Shown here one piece after another: positions 45,835 to 58,049 of a stretch of 64,000 nucleotides of DNA. Within the stretch, counting starts at the first letter, position 1. Each line of letters begins with the position of its first letter. The stretch lies in assembly GCA_022393335.1 (NCBI GenBank), contig JAJEKB010020463.1, forward strand, positions 275,245-339,244. Direction: 5' to 3'. Source of the DNA: Macrotrachela quadricornifera. Its lineage: Eukaryota > Rotifera > Eurotatoria > Philodinida > Philodinidae. A program made the translations under genes and the position numbers. The notes under the pieces were generated by a model. It was given only the letters and a program-made list of their open reading frames with translations, had not been told where the DNA came from and ran no database searches.

Positions 45835-47706
45835 GAAATTCAAATGGTGTTGTTGTGTATGTTCAAAGCTCATGTGATCAGCCGCTTAGTTTCTTTTCCA
45901 AGAACTGAAAACTGCTGATTCCTTTTTTCAAGAAGAAGGAGCAAACTACAAACTTGTGCGTATCATCTTCATTAAGTGGATATATTTTTATATATATAAA
46001 AAAAAAAGAAAAAGAAAAAGACTTTCTCATTCTCCTTCTATAAAAACGTGTCAGAGTAAGTAGAACAGATGAGATAAGAAAAGTGTAGTTTTGAAAATAA
46101 AAAAGAAAGAAGAGAGCGAGATGGATCACGACGTAAAATGCACTCTACCTATATACAGAGAGATACCTACTCGATATGTGTTGTATCATATATAAATGAT
46201 ACAGATAAAGAAAGATTTTAAAAACTTATTTGTATGAGAAAAATTGGTTTTCCGCAAGCAAATGATATAATATGTTGCTTCCCATAGAAAGCTTTTGTAG
46301 TTCAAAAATTTTGGAGAAAGAGTTTTCAAAGAAACTACTCTTAAATTTTTTTTTTTTGAAAAACTTCATGTTGTCCATTATTTCTCCTTGGTTCAACCTA
46401 TACTGGTTTGTAATTACCCAATCAAAATACAAATTATGAATGGTACAGTAAGAAAAAAGAAAGAGGAGTTGGATGCAGAAATTTCAATCTCTATTGGAAA
46501 GATTCTTCATGAAAAAGAACTTGTCAAAATGGGAAAGTATAAAATATTGCGAATGGGCAACCGAACGTCTGTTATTCTAATTCAATGAAACTTGATTTGT
46601 TCATTGTACAGCTTATTATAGATTTCGATGAAGGATTTCTGTATCGGTGCCACCAACCATTTCAGGAAGAGATGGATGTTCAATACGAAGTAAAAGCATT
46701 GTTGTTCGAAGCATTGACCAGTTGCTGATGTGGTGGTTGAAGTTGTCATATTCAGATCTATTTATTGCATTCAATCAGAAGTTTCAATTAATATTTGATC
46801 ATTGAAAATTCCCGATAAACAATTTATCAAACAGATTTAATCTTAAAATGGTCAATTGAAAAAATTTACAAAAAATATATCAGGACGCCATAGAATACAT
46901 GATTTGATATATCTTCATTTCGCCTTTCCAATAACGAAGAACACGGTTTTCTATCAAAACTTAATCAAAAAATGAATATTGATACAATCGACATATCTGA
47001 TGACGAAACAGATCTTATTGAAACTTCATTATTATGACATTAGCTGAAATAGGAGCAAATAGTGTAATTATTAACATTTCTTTTCTGTATTTAAATTAAA
47101 TTCCAGAGACAAGAAGAATTAGTTAACCTATACGACTTCAACTTTTTTTTTTTAATAATATGATTGGAATAAAATCAAAAACTAAGTTATTTTAAATACT
47201 TAATTGAATATTTCAAAGAAATTCATTTGAAGATCAAGTTATGTTTGAAACAAATAAACTTTTTTTTATTATTTGTCTTTAATCACAATTTGTGAATAAT
47301 GAAGAGCGTCATCTATAGTCGCTAGACATACTTTACGACGAGTAATAAGAAACGTTTCATGTTTCTCTGAATCACATCTGATGTTGAATTAAAAAAGTTT
47401 ATAGATGAACCGTTCTCTTTCATTCTTTGCAACAGCTATGTCATATGCAAGCAAAAGAACGATAAAAATAAATATTCTATACGTGAAAGTATACCCCTTT
47501 CTTCAGTACAAAAGAAACAGAAAAGTGAAAATAAGAAGATGTCAATAGACAAAGAACACGCGCACATTGTCAACATTTTTCTTTCTATAGACTTTAACAT
47601 TTTTATTCGTTGACTATGTTAATTTTGGATTAAATAACTTAAGAGAATGTTATATTTATTATAAAATAGAAAGATAAATTAAGAATGTTCATTCAATTAA
47701 AATTAC
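45835..47706. other. Intergenic; small open frames only
   Basis: A 50-codon frame at 46437-46588 starts MNGTVRKKKEELDAEIS and could encode a small charged protein, but nothing supports expression. Near 46610-46730 another coding-like piece (DFDEGFLYRCHQPFQEEMDV) follows a possible splice acceptor; it may be a relic. A TATA-like TATAAAATAG precedes the phosphatase start near 47660. Confidence 0.35.
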
Positions 47707-49752
47707 ATGGCAAATCGACATTGGAATAATATTGAAAATTGTGTAAAAGATAAAAATGGTGATTGGAATGCTAATTCACCAAATCCAGTTAATACTGAAC
47801 CTCAATTTATGGGTGATTATCCACAACCACAATTTACAACATCAAAACTTCCTGAAATAGCTCCATCTGTTAAAGTTATCAATAAATCATCTAACATCAC
47901 TCATCCACCTAAACCACCTGGAGATGCAATAGGACCTTTTATACAATTTATTTCAACTGATTTAGAAAAGATGGTATGGATGGGTAGTATATTATTGTTT
48001 CGACATATTTCATTCAATCAACCTCAAATAAATTTTATTAGTGATGTACAAATTAATTGTAATTGGGAAATTTTATATGAAAACATCTTTAATATGTGTG
48101 CTTATCGTATAAATATATTTATTGAATTACGTGATGGAGAAGGGAATGAAAAAATACTTTGGAATATTGATTGGGGTGATAAAAAGACAGATGGTTGTTT
48201 TTATATAGCTCATTCTAATGAAAATTGGCGTGGAGGTTTTTTTTCATGTAATGGTTTTGATGCATATGTACCTGAAGACGTCGTAAAAAATTTAACACAT
48301 TCAAATGTTTGGAATCATCTATTATCAATTCATGAAGAAAATCCCTTATATTTATTAATATGGGGTGGTGATCAAAATTATATAGATTTTATCTTTGAAG
48401 ATATTCCATATCTTCGTGCATGGATTAATATGGAATGGAATAAAAAATGGACAACTGATTATCGTGATGATTTACGAGAACAAGTTGAAGAATATCATTT
48501 CAATACATATGCACAAAATTGGAATAGTCGAAAAGAAGTAAGAAAAGCTTTAGGTTCAATTCCAAGTATAATGATGTGGGATGATCATGATATATTTGAT
48601 GGTGCTGGTTCTTATCCTCCATTACTTCATGATAGTCCAATTATGATGGGATTATTTTTATCCGCACAAAAAATGCGACTTCTTTTTCAACATCATACGA
48701 CATTTGAAAAAGCTCGACAACATTATTTATTTGGATATCAAGGTTATAATTTATTTTCTCGTTGTGGTCAAAATTTAGCAATTATTGCTACTGATGGAAG
48801 AACAGAACGTGATACACAAACTGTTCAACATGAAACAACTTGGAATATGATTTTTGATAAACTTGAAAATAATCTTCAAGATGTTCAACATTTAATTGTT
48901 GTATTTCCTGTTCCATTTTCATTCGTTCGTGTTCGTATTGCTGAATCAATTTTTGAACGTTTAAAAAATCTTCCGAATAAATGGCGAAAGATTCCAGGTG
49001 TAAAAAATACGAATTCAATTTTTGGTTTACCTGAACTTTATGATGATCTTCTCGATGAATGGACTCATGAAGCACATATTGAAGAAAGAAATCGTGTTCT
49101 ACTTCGTTTTCAACAAATTGCAGAAGAGAAAAAAGTTCGAATTACTTTTTTCAGTGGTGATGTTCATTGTTGTGGTATTAGTCGATTTCAAACAAAAGGA
49201 TCTCATCAACCATTACCAATTAATGATTCTAAATTAATGTATCAAATTATTTCATCTGCTATTGTTAATATGCCTCCATCGAAAATGGCTATTAGAGTTG
49301 CACATCGTTTTAAATCAAAATGGAATCCGATTGATAATACAGAAGAAGAAATTTTAGATTTTTTTCAACGTAAACCAGAAAATGGAAAAAAAGCATTTCA
49401 TAAAAAATTTCGTCCTAATCGAAATTGGTGCTTTTTTGAATTATGTTCCAACATTATATCATCGACTGTTACTGTTGTTCAAACACGATGTTTTCATTGT
49501 CTTCCATGTAAAGAAAATCTTATTAATCCAATCAATTTAGGACCAACATCGAATCAAGATGGTAAAGGTAGCCAACAACCTCCTATTCATTCTCATTCTA
49601 ATCAAGAATTATGTCATGAAGTTATTCAAACTGATCAACAGCAGATTGGAACAAATGATTTGAGAATTCGATTGTGGTTAGAAAACATAGATAAGTATGA
49701 AGATGGAAGACAATTTGTTGGTTATAATTTACTCATTCCTAATCTCAAATAA
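47707..49752 (+). CDS. PhoD-like metallophosphatase, full length
   Basis: A single exon of 681 residues. Motifs in order: GGDQNY (220-225), WDDHDIFDG (291-299), ATDGRTER (361-368), VVFPVPFSF (398-406) and SGDVHCCG (483-490). These supply the Asp/His/Asn ligands of the two-metal centre of PhoD-type phosphoesterases, related to purple-acid/calcineurin-like enzymes. There is no clear signal peptide or membrane segment, which points to a cytosolic enzyme, as in fungal PhoD_2 proteins. Substrate unknown. The C-terminal 197 codons are duplicated at bases 2-592, same strand, without gaps. An AATAAA lies about 150 bp after the stop. The first ATG after stops is used. Confidence 0.9.
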   Translation: MANRHWNNIENCVKDKNGDWNANSPNPVNTEPQFMGDYPQPQFTTSKLPEIAPSVKVINKSSNITHPPKPPGDAIGPFIQFISTDLEKMVWMGSILLFRHISFNQPQINFISDVQINCNWEILYENIFNMCAYRINIFIELRDGEGNEKILWNIDWGDKKTDGCFYIAHSNENWRGGFFSCNGFDAYVPEDVVKNLTHSNVWNHLLSIHEENPLYLLIWGGDQNYIDFIFEDIPYLRAWINMEWNKKWTTDYRDDLREQVEEYHFNTYAQNWNSRKEVRKALGSIPSIMMWDDHDIFDGAGSYPPLLHDSPIMMGLFLSAQKMRLLFQHHTTFEKARQHYLFGYQGYNLFSRCGQNLAIIATDGRTERDTQTVQHETTWNMIFDKLENNLQDVQHLIVVFPVPFSFVRVRIAESIFERLKNLPNKWRKIPGVKNTNSIFGLPELYDDLLDEWTHEAHIEERNRVLLRFQQIAEEKKVRITFFSGDVHCCGISRFQTKGSHQPLPINDSKLMYQIISSAIVNMPPSKMAIRVAHRFKSKWNPIDNTEEEILDFFQRKPENGKKAFHKKFRPNRNWCFFELCSNIISSTVTVVQTRCFHCLPCKENLINPINLGPTSNQDGKGSQQPPIHSHSNQELCHEVIQTDQQQIGTNDLRIRLWLENIDKYEDGRQFVGYNLLIPNLK

Positions 49753-50174
49753 ATTTTTTTGTTTTTTTTTGTAACCAGATATACGTAAAATATAAAGGTA
49801 ATTATGTTAAAATTATTTTTATACAAGCAAGAATAATCATAAGTTTCAACAAAGAATATTCTACAAACTTATTTTTTCTTTAATTAACAGAAAATTGAAG
49901 AATAAAATATATTAATACAGATGAAGATTATGTAAAGAAATTATTCTCATTATATTTCTGACATTTTTCTATATGTATTCTTTGATATAATGTGAACAGA
50001 ATTTTATTTTTAATAAAGTATATAAACTTTCTATACATATATCGGCTTAGCATTAAACTAAGTTTTTAATCCTAATACTAATGCTAAGTCAACATCACTG
50101 ATTTTGTAGTCATATATGTCAATAGACTAATACTATTTCCCATCCATACTTCATTTTTTCTAAAACTCATCATA
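49753..50174. other. Intergenic, no gene seen
   Basis: Contains the probable polyadenylation signal AATAAA near 49902 and AT-rich spacer. Confidence 0.5.
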
Positions 50175-51185
50175 ATGTCATCGCTGTGGTTGGATACTAT
50201 TAGCAATTATTTTGGCATCTATGTTGGTTTGCCTATATTTATTTTTGGTATAATCGGAAATTTAATGAATCTTTGTATTTTATTTTCTACTCGATCAAAT
50301 TCATGTTCATTTTTATTATTTGTCTCATCATTATTCAATCTCATTGTACTACCAGTAGGTCTTCTTCCAAAAATATTATCCATAGGATTTAATATTGATG
50401 GATCATTATCTGTGTTGAAATGGTGTAAAGCTCGTGTATTCATTGCTTATATTGCCATGCTTACTTCTATAACATGCATTTGTTTTGCTTCTACTGATAG
50501 ATTTTTTGTATCATGTCGAAGTGTAACATGGCGTAATCGAAGTAAATTAAGTACAGCAAAAATCTCGATTTTCATAGCCATTTTAATTATAATTATTATT
50601 AATGTACCATATATCATTTTCTATAAAATTAATGAAGTAGAAACTAAAATAGATAATATTACTACAACATGTTCTTCAATTAATTTTGAACTTATTGTTT
50701 ATGGAAATTATTTTGTTCGACCTATTCTCTTATGTATATTACCTTGTACAATATTAAGTTTAACTGGTTGGCTTACATATCGTAATTTTAATTCAATAAC
50801 TAATATTCATCAACGTGGTACATTTCAACGAGGTTTAACATCAATGATATCCTTACAGATAATTACAATTATTATTTCAACAACACCTTTTGCAACAATA
50901 AATATCTATCAAAGTATAACATCATCAACATTAAAAACATCTTATCGTTTAGCTCAAGAAATGTTACTTTTTGATCTAACGAATATTATTTTATATATTA
51001 ATTTTGCATCGAATTTTTATGTATATATTATTTCATCAACATCATATCGTCGAGATTTTTTTCAACATATTCTATTTTGTTATCGTCAAAATCATTTCGA
51101 CAATCGTATTGGAACAGTGGCAACAGAACAATTTCAAATAAATAGAACTTCAATAATTAAACAATTACCACTAATAATTCATTAA
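50175..51185 (+). CDS. Rhodopsin-like orphan GPCR, intronless
   Basis: 336 residues in one exon. Helix 1 has FGIIGNLMN. Seven hydrophobic segments follow, with a conserved Cys before helix 3 (KWCKARVF) and CICFASTDRFFVSC at its end, where STDRF replaces the usual ERY/DRY region but keeps the Arg. SCRSVTWRNRSKLSTAK forms intracellular loop 2. Helix 7 ends NFYVYIISSTSYRRDF. It is a plasma-membrane receptor with unknown ligand, of the same broad family as the receptor at 12210-13284 but clearly divergent from it and lacking its intron. No defects. Confidence 0.88.
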   Translation: MSSLWLDTISNYFGIYVGLPIFIFGIIGNLMNLCILFSTRSNSCSFLLFVSSLFNLIVLPVGLLPKILSIGFNIDGSLSVLKWCKARVFIAYIAMLTSITCICFASTDRFFVSCRSVTWRNRSKLSTAKISIFIAILIIIIINVPYIIFYKINEVETKIDNITTTCSSINFELIVYGNYFVRPILLCILPCTILSLTGWLTYRNFNSITNIHQRGTFQRGLTSMISLQIITIIISTTPFATINIYQSITSSTLKTSYRLAQEMLLFDLTNIILYINFASNFYVYIISSTSYRRDFFQHILFCYRQNHFDNRIGTVATEQFQINRTSIIKQLPLIIH

Positions 51186-51231
51186 ACTTAATAAAAATCT
51201 ATTTGTTTTTAAATGTATATATTGAATTTTC

Positions 51232-51380
51232 TCTAGACTGAAAAGATAGGATCTAGCAACGGAAATTCACCTGTGTCTGTCTGTCCGTAAAAAAAGAAAA
51301 ATAACCACGTTGCTAAGGCATAGATGAAAGCGTAACTATTGTTCTCATGACCATGTAACTATAGTAGAAATGAGCATTTG
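51232..51380. repeat. Dispersed repeat, copy 1
   Basis: It begins CTCTAGACTGAAAAGATAGG, followed by a TCTAG, a GTCCGT-containing stretch and ATGACCATGTAACTAT. A related copy lies at 52339-52446. Non-coding. Confidence 0.5.
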
Positions 51381-53516
51381 CTATTATTATTTATTGTATA
51401 AATACTATATCATGATTACTGGTATTATTTGAATGACAAAATATGAACGTAAAATAAAATCGACGTCAATAAGATATTCTATTGATAATAACGAACTAAT
51501 AATTCTGACAATTGAATAATATTTTTTATCGATATGTATAATTTGTAATCAGTTTTTGATAGATTGTAGATGTTAAAACACATAATCATTGGGCTAAATA
51601 ATAAAAATAAATAAGCAGGCATAAATTGTAAATGAATGATTGTTATTAAATAAAATCATATTATTAATATAATATAAGACTTATTTGATTATATAATAAA
51701 TCACGCTAATATAACTTATAAATATTTAATATAGGAAGCAGAAGAACATATAAATGATTCAGAAATCAAAGATTTATGCACATGTTATTTTTTAGAACTT
51801 TAAACATATGTGAGGACAAAGTCTTTATACAGAACATCGTTCTTCAATATCAACAAGAAATGTTAGAAATTCAACTTTGAAAAGAATTACAATTTGTCCA
51901 AATATTTATAATAACGCAAATCAAGAAGTTTTAGAAATAGAAATTTCAACAAGTATGTGTTCAAAATGTACAAATCGTAAATCTAGAAAATTTATTTATT
52001 GTCGTTCAATCTTCACAATGAATTGTATTTGAATTTTCATAGTAAAATCGACTAACTAAAAATTTTGTATTGAAATTTTTGAAAATCAACTATTAAGTTA
52101 TAATTATAAAAATCATGTTGATCTTTAGCATAAACTTAATATCAAATTATCTGCAGATAACAGTTAAATGCTATACACGACATTATTAATATAAATTTCT
52201 ACATCCTCTGTATTTTAAAATCATTGGTGCTGTTTTTTACTATTCGGATCTTGCTTAATTGAAATAGCTCAATATCTAAATGACTATGTACATTTTTTAT
52301 AATATCAAAATCTCAAGAATTTTATAGATAATTTATTCCCTAGACTGAAAGAATAGGGTCTAGAAATTGGAATTGTCGGTAACATGGCACAAGTGACCAT
52401 TTTTTTTACTAAAATTAACCAGGTAACTATGGTACAAATGACCATCTAAAGATTGATGTGAATGAATTCATAATAATCATGCGTAAAATGACAATGAAAT
52501 AACTATAATTTAGATAGTGGTGTAAAAAGGTTTATAAAAGCATTTAATTAGTAAGAGTCAGACCAAACGGGTGGTATCGATTTAAAGAAATCGTTTAAAT
52601 TATTCAGTATTGTAGGATTAATTTGCAACGATATATTAAAAAGTATATGATTTATTAATAATTTAGAATTAATGAACGAATTTGAATATAAAATTTTGAT
52701 TAATAAAACTTAAATTTTATTGTGTAATATAATTCATATTAATGTCTCATCTTGGTGGGCACAATATGTATTTATAAAAGCAAAAAAAAGAAAACAAAAA
52801 CGAAAAAAAATTAAATTTGTAAATGCACCATCTATACTTAGAGTGAGAAATTCTCGAATAAACATTTCTGATCACCCAAGATATGCTGATCATATTATCA
52901 TGATCGTAAAAAAAGTATTATATTGTAATGTTATTAATATATGCAATATCTTTTTAAAAATCTCTGAGCTTCCCGATTTCTTGAATCTATGATACCATTC
53001 TAAAGTTTAATTCGAAAGAGATATTGAAACTTGGTGAGCCATTTTCGAATGTCTTGGAAGTTTCGGCTTCAACTATATTTTTGAACAATCATATGGATTT
53101 TTCAAGATCAATATTTGTCAAAGTGAAGTAGCCATAGCAAACATTTTAGGTTCTATAAGCACTATTATTGCATTTATTCTATGAAATATGATGACTTTTG
53201 TAGTGCCAAATTCAGACTAATAAACATAACTGTATTGTCTTTGTGTTATCGGATGAAATTAAAAAAAATCGTTTTCTTCAGCATTTATTCAAGGCAAAAA
53301 AAGCAAATAAAGTGTAAATATCAGAGGTGGAATAGATAAGTCAAAGTATATAGAAAAGCAATAAGAGTAGATTGAAAAAGACGATGTGTTAGCAGCGCAG
53401 AATCAGAAGAAATTTCTTAAGATTGATAAGCAGAAAAGTATTTTTCATTTAATTTTAAGAGAAATTAAGAAATTGAAAGTTAGATTTGTAATATCAAGTC
53501 ATACATTATATTGTTT
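51381..53516. other. Intergenic with repeat and a possible Cys-containing relic
   Basis: At 51813-52031 a plus-strand frame without ATG reads KRITICPNIYNNANQEVLE and TSMCSKCTNRKSRKFIYCRS before a stop. The Cys pattern could belong to a small secreted protein, but I do not recognise it. The frame at 52720-52992 has no domain. Confidence 0.35.
52339..52446. repeat. Dispersed repeat, copy 2
   Basis: It starts CCCTAGACTGAAAGAATAGG and TCTAG, and later has GTAACTATGGTACAAATGACC, paralleling the copy at 51232-51380. Confidence 0.5.
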
Positions 53517-53911
53517 TTATCCAACACGAAAAGTAACAGGTCCTGGACCATCTATAGTGATTGAGAATGGTCCTGTGTCATCTTCACCGTATGTTGTTAC
53601 CACTAATATATACTTTATTATAGTGTCTAACATAATACTGAACATGAATTGGGCATTACTGCCACTATCATCATCCATTAATGCGTAGTTTTCGGGATAA
53701 TTAGGATTAAAATTAGTATTGTATATATATCCAATTGTATCCATAGTACTATTACATAAAATTCTATGATAAGCTGGTGTAGATACGTTGATCTGAATAG
53801 CTTGATAATAATATGATGGCATTGTACATGAGTTTTCTTGACAATACATTGGACTGCTGATGTTCAAAGCTGATGCGTATTGTGATCGCACACTCGTTGC
53901 AGATATATTGG
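53517..53911 (-). CDS. C-terminal exon of an unrecognised secreted-type protein (copy 1)
   Basis: An AG acceptor (53913-53912) precedes a phase-1 exon of 130 codons ending in a normal stop. The sequence is rich in Asn, Tyr and Thr with several N-glycosylation sites and two Cys (CQENSC). It has a beta-rich repeat-like pattern (YYYQAIQINVSTPAY, DTIGYIYNTNFNP, KYILVVTTYGEDDTGPFSI) like pre-peptidase C-terminal domains; that comparison is inference. Upstream exons could not be located, so the gene may be incomplete. A homologous exon lies at 55692-56090 on the same strand. Confidence 0.5.
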
Positions 53912-55691
53912 CTAGTCAGAAAAAATCAAAAAGAATAAATATTGAAAATTTAAAAAAAAGCTCTAAGGTAGAAGCAAAATTTCAACTATTTTAATATATG
54001 GCTTGGTGTTAAATACTATTCTAACTGATTTAAGAAGTATATTAGACTGAAAACAAAAGACATTCACAAAATTCAAGTTCAATATCATTTGTATCAGATT
54101 AATGTATGTTTCATTCGATCCTAATACAATATTATTTGAGTCGACAACTTTGAAATTGTTATAGAAGTCTATTGATTTTTTTTTACACATTCGAAATCAG
54201 CGTCAAAAACTGATTTCTAGTCATTTCTTAACTGAATTCATTCATTGACGTAACCCTGAGGATGTCTAGGGGTGAATTTTCAATGAAAAAAAACTTTCGT
54301 TAAAAGACTTGAAAAATATATGAATCGACGTAATTTTTGACACTGATTCCGAATATGTAAAAGAATCAATAGACTTGTATAACAACTTTTAAAAAACCCG
54401 CGTGGTTTTTCAAAGAACCTCTGAAAAACCAGTCTTCGAAATTTTTTTCAAAAAAGATTTGGCTTATAAAAATATGCTCTTGAATCTTGACTATCAAATG
54501 CTGGAAACCTTAGGCCTCTATCTTGTTCTTGTCAAAAGTCATTCAAAAAACAACCAAGTGCCTTAACTAAGAATTCTGTAGACAATAACGTGTAATTTTC
54601 ATTAACTAAAAGAAGACAAGTCGCAGTGCTTTCTTCTCCGATAGTGTATAAGAAGGAGACCGCCTGAAATTAATCATTTTCAAAAATTAGACGGAATAAT
54701 GCATGAAACCAACCTGCTACCAAGAAAAAACTTCGATTTTGATCGTTAGTTTAATTAGAAAAATTTGAGATCTTTAATTCAAAATACCATATTCATTATT
54801 ATTTTTCATTATATTTTCATCGAAATCTCGAACTATTGTATTAAAAAGTGTGAATATAAATATATGAGTATATTCACTAAACGTTAGAATACCATCAGAA
54901 AATCATTTCTATTGTATCTTGAATTATAAAGCTCAAGTTTCTCTATCGAAGTCAATGATCAGAATCAAAATTTCATCTCGATTGTAAATCAATTTCATGT
55001 ATTCTTTTGTTTGTTCTTTGAAGATGATTAGTTACAAAATAAATTTCAACTTATACATACATCATGAAAAAAAAATACATCCCAATTTCTTCTCTTTTGA
55101 TATTTGTTTTACACTCATCTCTTTTTGATTCTGACGCCGACAGTGTTTATCTGTAAATCTGAAATTTCAGTCTGAATAATAAAATGTCATGTTGAACCAT
55201 ATCATCATTCGAATTCTTACATCGAACTAATGTTATTGTATCCTACAAATTAATGAGAGATTTCTTGTACATTAATCAACATATATTAGAAAGGTAATTT
55301 TTATATCTAGTCTTCAATGTGATTTATTCAATGAAAATTTCAACATTTTAGATTAAATAAAAAAACTAGTTTTTCTTTGATAATAACATTATGAATATAT
55401 GAATTGATTTTTTCCTATGTTCCATCATTCAACAAGTGTTATATAATACATAGAATTCGAATATTAATCAAGTGAAATGATAATAATTATTATTTTTGAA
55501 CATTTATATCTAATGACTAATAAAAATCTTCACTATGTTTGAGACTCATTATAATGGATACTTTCAGTATAGTGTTAGTGAGTTATTTTGATAATGGAAC
55601 ATCTAATAGTGCGTACGATTCATTAGATTCTTATATCGATGAATGAATTGTTTAATACAAAAATCATGGTATATATAACTCGATTTCTTAC
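53912..55691. other. Region between the two paralogous exons
   Basis: No clear exon found. It holds palindrome F (54152-54390) and AT-rich sequence. Confidence 0.4.
54152..54390. repeat. Short palindrome F
   Basis: Arms 54152-54210 and 54331-54390 are inverted copies: AGTCTATTGATT on the left against AATCAATAGACT on the right, plus TCAGCGTCAAAAA against TTTTTGACACTGA. The spacer is about 120 bp. Confidence 0.75.
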
Positions 55692-56090
55692 TTGATATAT
55701 TTAATCGGGTAAAATTAACGAAATCTGGACCACTTGCAATGACTGAGAATTATCCTACTTTATTTGGATTATATGTTGTTACAACCAAAATATACTTTGT
55801 TATAGCTTTCAACGTGATTGTGAATTTGAATTGTTGATTGCCTGCGTCATCATCATTTTCTAATAGTACAGTTTGATTTATAGAATTAGGATTAAAATTG
55901 TTATTGTATATATAGCCATATGTATCTAGGATGCTATTAGACATAATAGTATAAAGTCCAGTGGTGTATACATTGATTGCCATCGCTTCAAAATAGGTGT
56001 CTGGTTCTGTACAGTCTTCGGTACGAAAAAATAATGGACTATTGATGGATAAGACTGAGAAGTATTGCGATTGTACCATAAACGAAGTGG
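55692..56090 (-). pseudogene. Paralogous secreted-type exon with a stop (copy 2)
   Basis: The phase-1 exon begins after an AG (56092-56091) exactly as in copy 1, and its protein aligns along the length: YFEAMAINVYTTGLYT, DTYGYIYNNNFNP, KYILVVTTYN. A TAA at 55752-55750 sits where copy 1 has TGPFSI; beyond it the frame continues homologous (FSVIASGPDFVNF) up to a GTAAGA donor at 55691. So the exon was symmetric (phase 1 at both ends) and is now interrupted by one nonsense codon. Confidence 0.6.
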
Positions 56091-57479
56091 CTATTAAAGA
56101 AATAATAAATATTGAAAACTTAAATCTATATAGTGTGATTGTTATATTTCTCTTTTGCTTAATAGGTTTGCTCTATTTCTTAAAGAATTGCTTGTAGAAA
56201 GAGAGAATTTTAATAGTATGAGAGATGATAGTTCATATAACTGATAATAGTATAATCGATTGGGTTAAAGATCAAGACAAACTAGATCAACTACGAGAAT
56301 AGAATTTGACCTCTAAGAAAAATTTAGATAAAAGCTCTGGAAATTTATCTGTTAATTTGTAACTAAGTATTAGTTTTTAATCCACTATATAAGATATTCC
56401 AACGTTTTAATTGATATTTATATCTTAACTCTTCTTGTATACGTTTTTTGGAAAATATCTCTACAGAATAATCAACCAGTTTCATTTTACATCAGTTTTA
56501 CAGATGTATATATGATAACTCCAAATGGATCTTCTATTGTCAGTAACGATCAAAGTCACTTAATGACACATTGGTCAGCATCGCAAAATGATATAGTTAT
56601 AAGACATTGCAAGATTAGACATATTCTATAACAAATCATTATTCTTACTCAGTTATTATGCATAGATTCGAATATGAGATTAGGAGAAACTCCTATTTTC
56701 CTTAGAATTGTCACTGACTTTTGTAAAAGATGAAGTTCAAATTTTATGATATGTGATAATATTTAATTCGATTGAATCGATTCTTAAATTCTATCGTTTC
56801 AACTAATATGAATTGAATAAAAGTCAACTAAATCCAGAACACAGAATATAAATGAAAACTACAATGAATAATCGAATTTCAATATCTATTATTTATTCTG
56901 GTTTGAAAAAGCAAATAAATATCAAATTATGAAGTATTTTACACATTGTATAGGAAATTATCTCGATATACATATAATATTCATTACTCGTCATTTTATG
57001 ATCGACATAATGTAACAGAAATATAAAATATAATGATTTAATCGGAACAAGATTAAGTTTATAAAATTTTCTTCATTTGAATGTTTCGAAAGAAAAAGAC
57101 GATAATATGTTTTTAAAGTTTAATTTTGCCACAATTATGATACGTGTAAATATAGATCTTAATTATTCGTATATCGACGAACTGACTATTGTAAAATAAA
57201 CTTACTTGTCGTCATAATGTTCGTATTGCGGATAGTTGTAGTATTTGTTGAACCAACTATAATATATACAAGAACTCTATGTAAATATGTGCAATATTCA
57301 TTCATGGAAATATAATGGAAAAATTAAATTTATTTTATTAAATAGTTTGTCTTTTTTTTGACACTAGACAGTGAATGTTGTATCATTCATTAAACATATC
57401 TATAAATCTGCACTGATACCTTCATGAGGACGACTAATCGAGAAAAGTTATATTTATAAACTCAAAATTATATGGTTGT
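56091..57479. other. Intergenic, no supported gene
   Basis: A GTAAGT on the minus strand near 57208, preceded by Thr-rich codons, could be the donor of an upstream exon of the secreted-type gene, but this is weak. Confidence 0.35.
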
Positions 57480-58049
57480 CTGGAAAGTCCGTTCAACAAG
57501 TTTACTGGAGAGTACAGCGTTATGATTTCAAACAGTGAAAGTAATGAATTTAATACCAAATGAAAGTTCATCAAAAACGGGATCCGTTGATACTAAATAG
57601 TAAGAGCTACGAAAACCTTTTTAGCATTGAAAAACAAGGCACTAATAATTCAGATATGAAGTTAAAATGTTTTCCTGAAATATTTTGACATGGTTCAATA
57701 GAGTTCGTCACACTCTACAAAACTATATATTGCAAAATTTTTAAACTCGTTTTCTCGGGTTTTTCTGTTTGAGAAAAGGAGTTTAAACATTTTGTAATAT
57801 ATACAGTTTTGTAGAGTGCGACGAGCTCTATTGAACCATATCAAAATATCTAAGGAAAAAGTTTTAACTTCATATCTGAATTATTAGTGCCTTACTTTTC
57901 AATGCTAAAAAAGTTTTCTTAAATCTTACTGTTTAGTATCAACAGATTCGGTTTTTGATAAACTTTCATTTGGTATAAAATTCATCACTTTCACTGTTTG
58001 AAATCATAACGCTGTACTCCAGTAAACTTGTTGCACGGACTTTCCGAAC
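57480..58049. repeat. Long palindrome G, nearly loopless (fold-back element)
   Basis: Left arm about 57480-57756 and right arm about 57771-58049 are inverted copies of high similarity with a loop of only about 14 bases. Outer ends: CTGGAAAGTCCGTTCAACAA on the left; TTGTTGCACGGACTTTCCG on the right. Inner ends: CGTTTTCTC and GAGAAAAGG. The GGAAAGTCCG ends and nearby TA dinucleotides recall mariner-type MITEs (inference). No coding capacity. A one-arm relative is at 22957-23017. Confidence 0.9.

Noticed and set aside
48788..49075. Minus-strand 95-residue frame in the phosphatase gene
   Set aside because: It is antisense to well-conserved phosphatase coding sequence; the sense frame explains the openness.
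51813..52031. IL-17 or other cystine-knot cytokine
   Set aside because: Only a few Cys residues and a short frame without start are present; the pattern is too weak to name a family.
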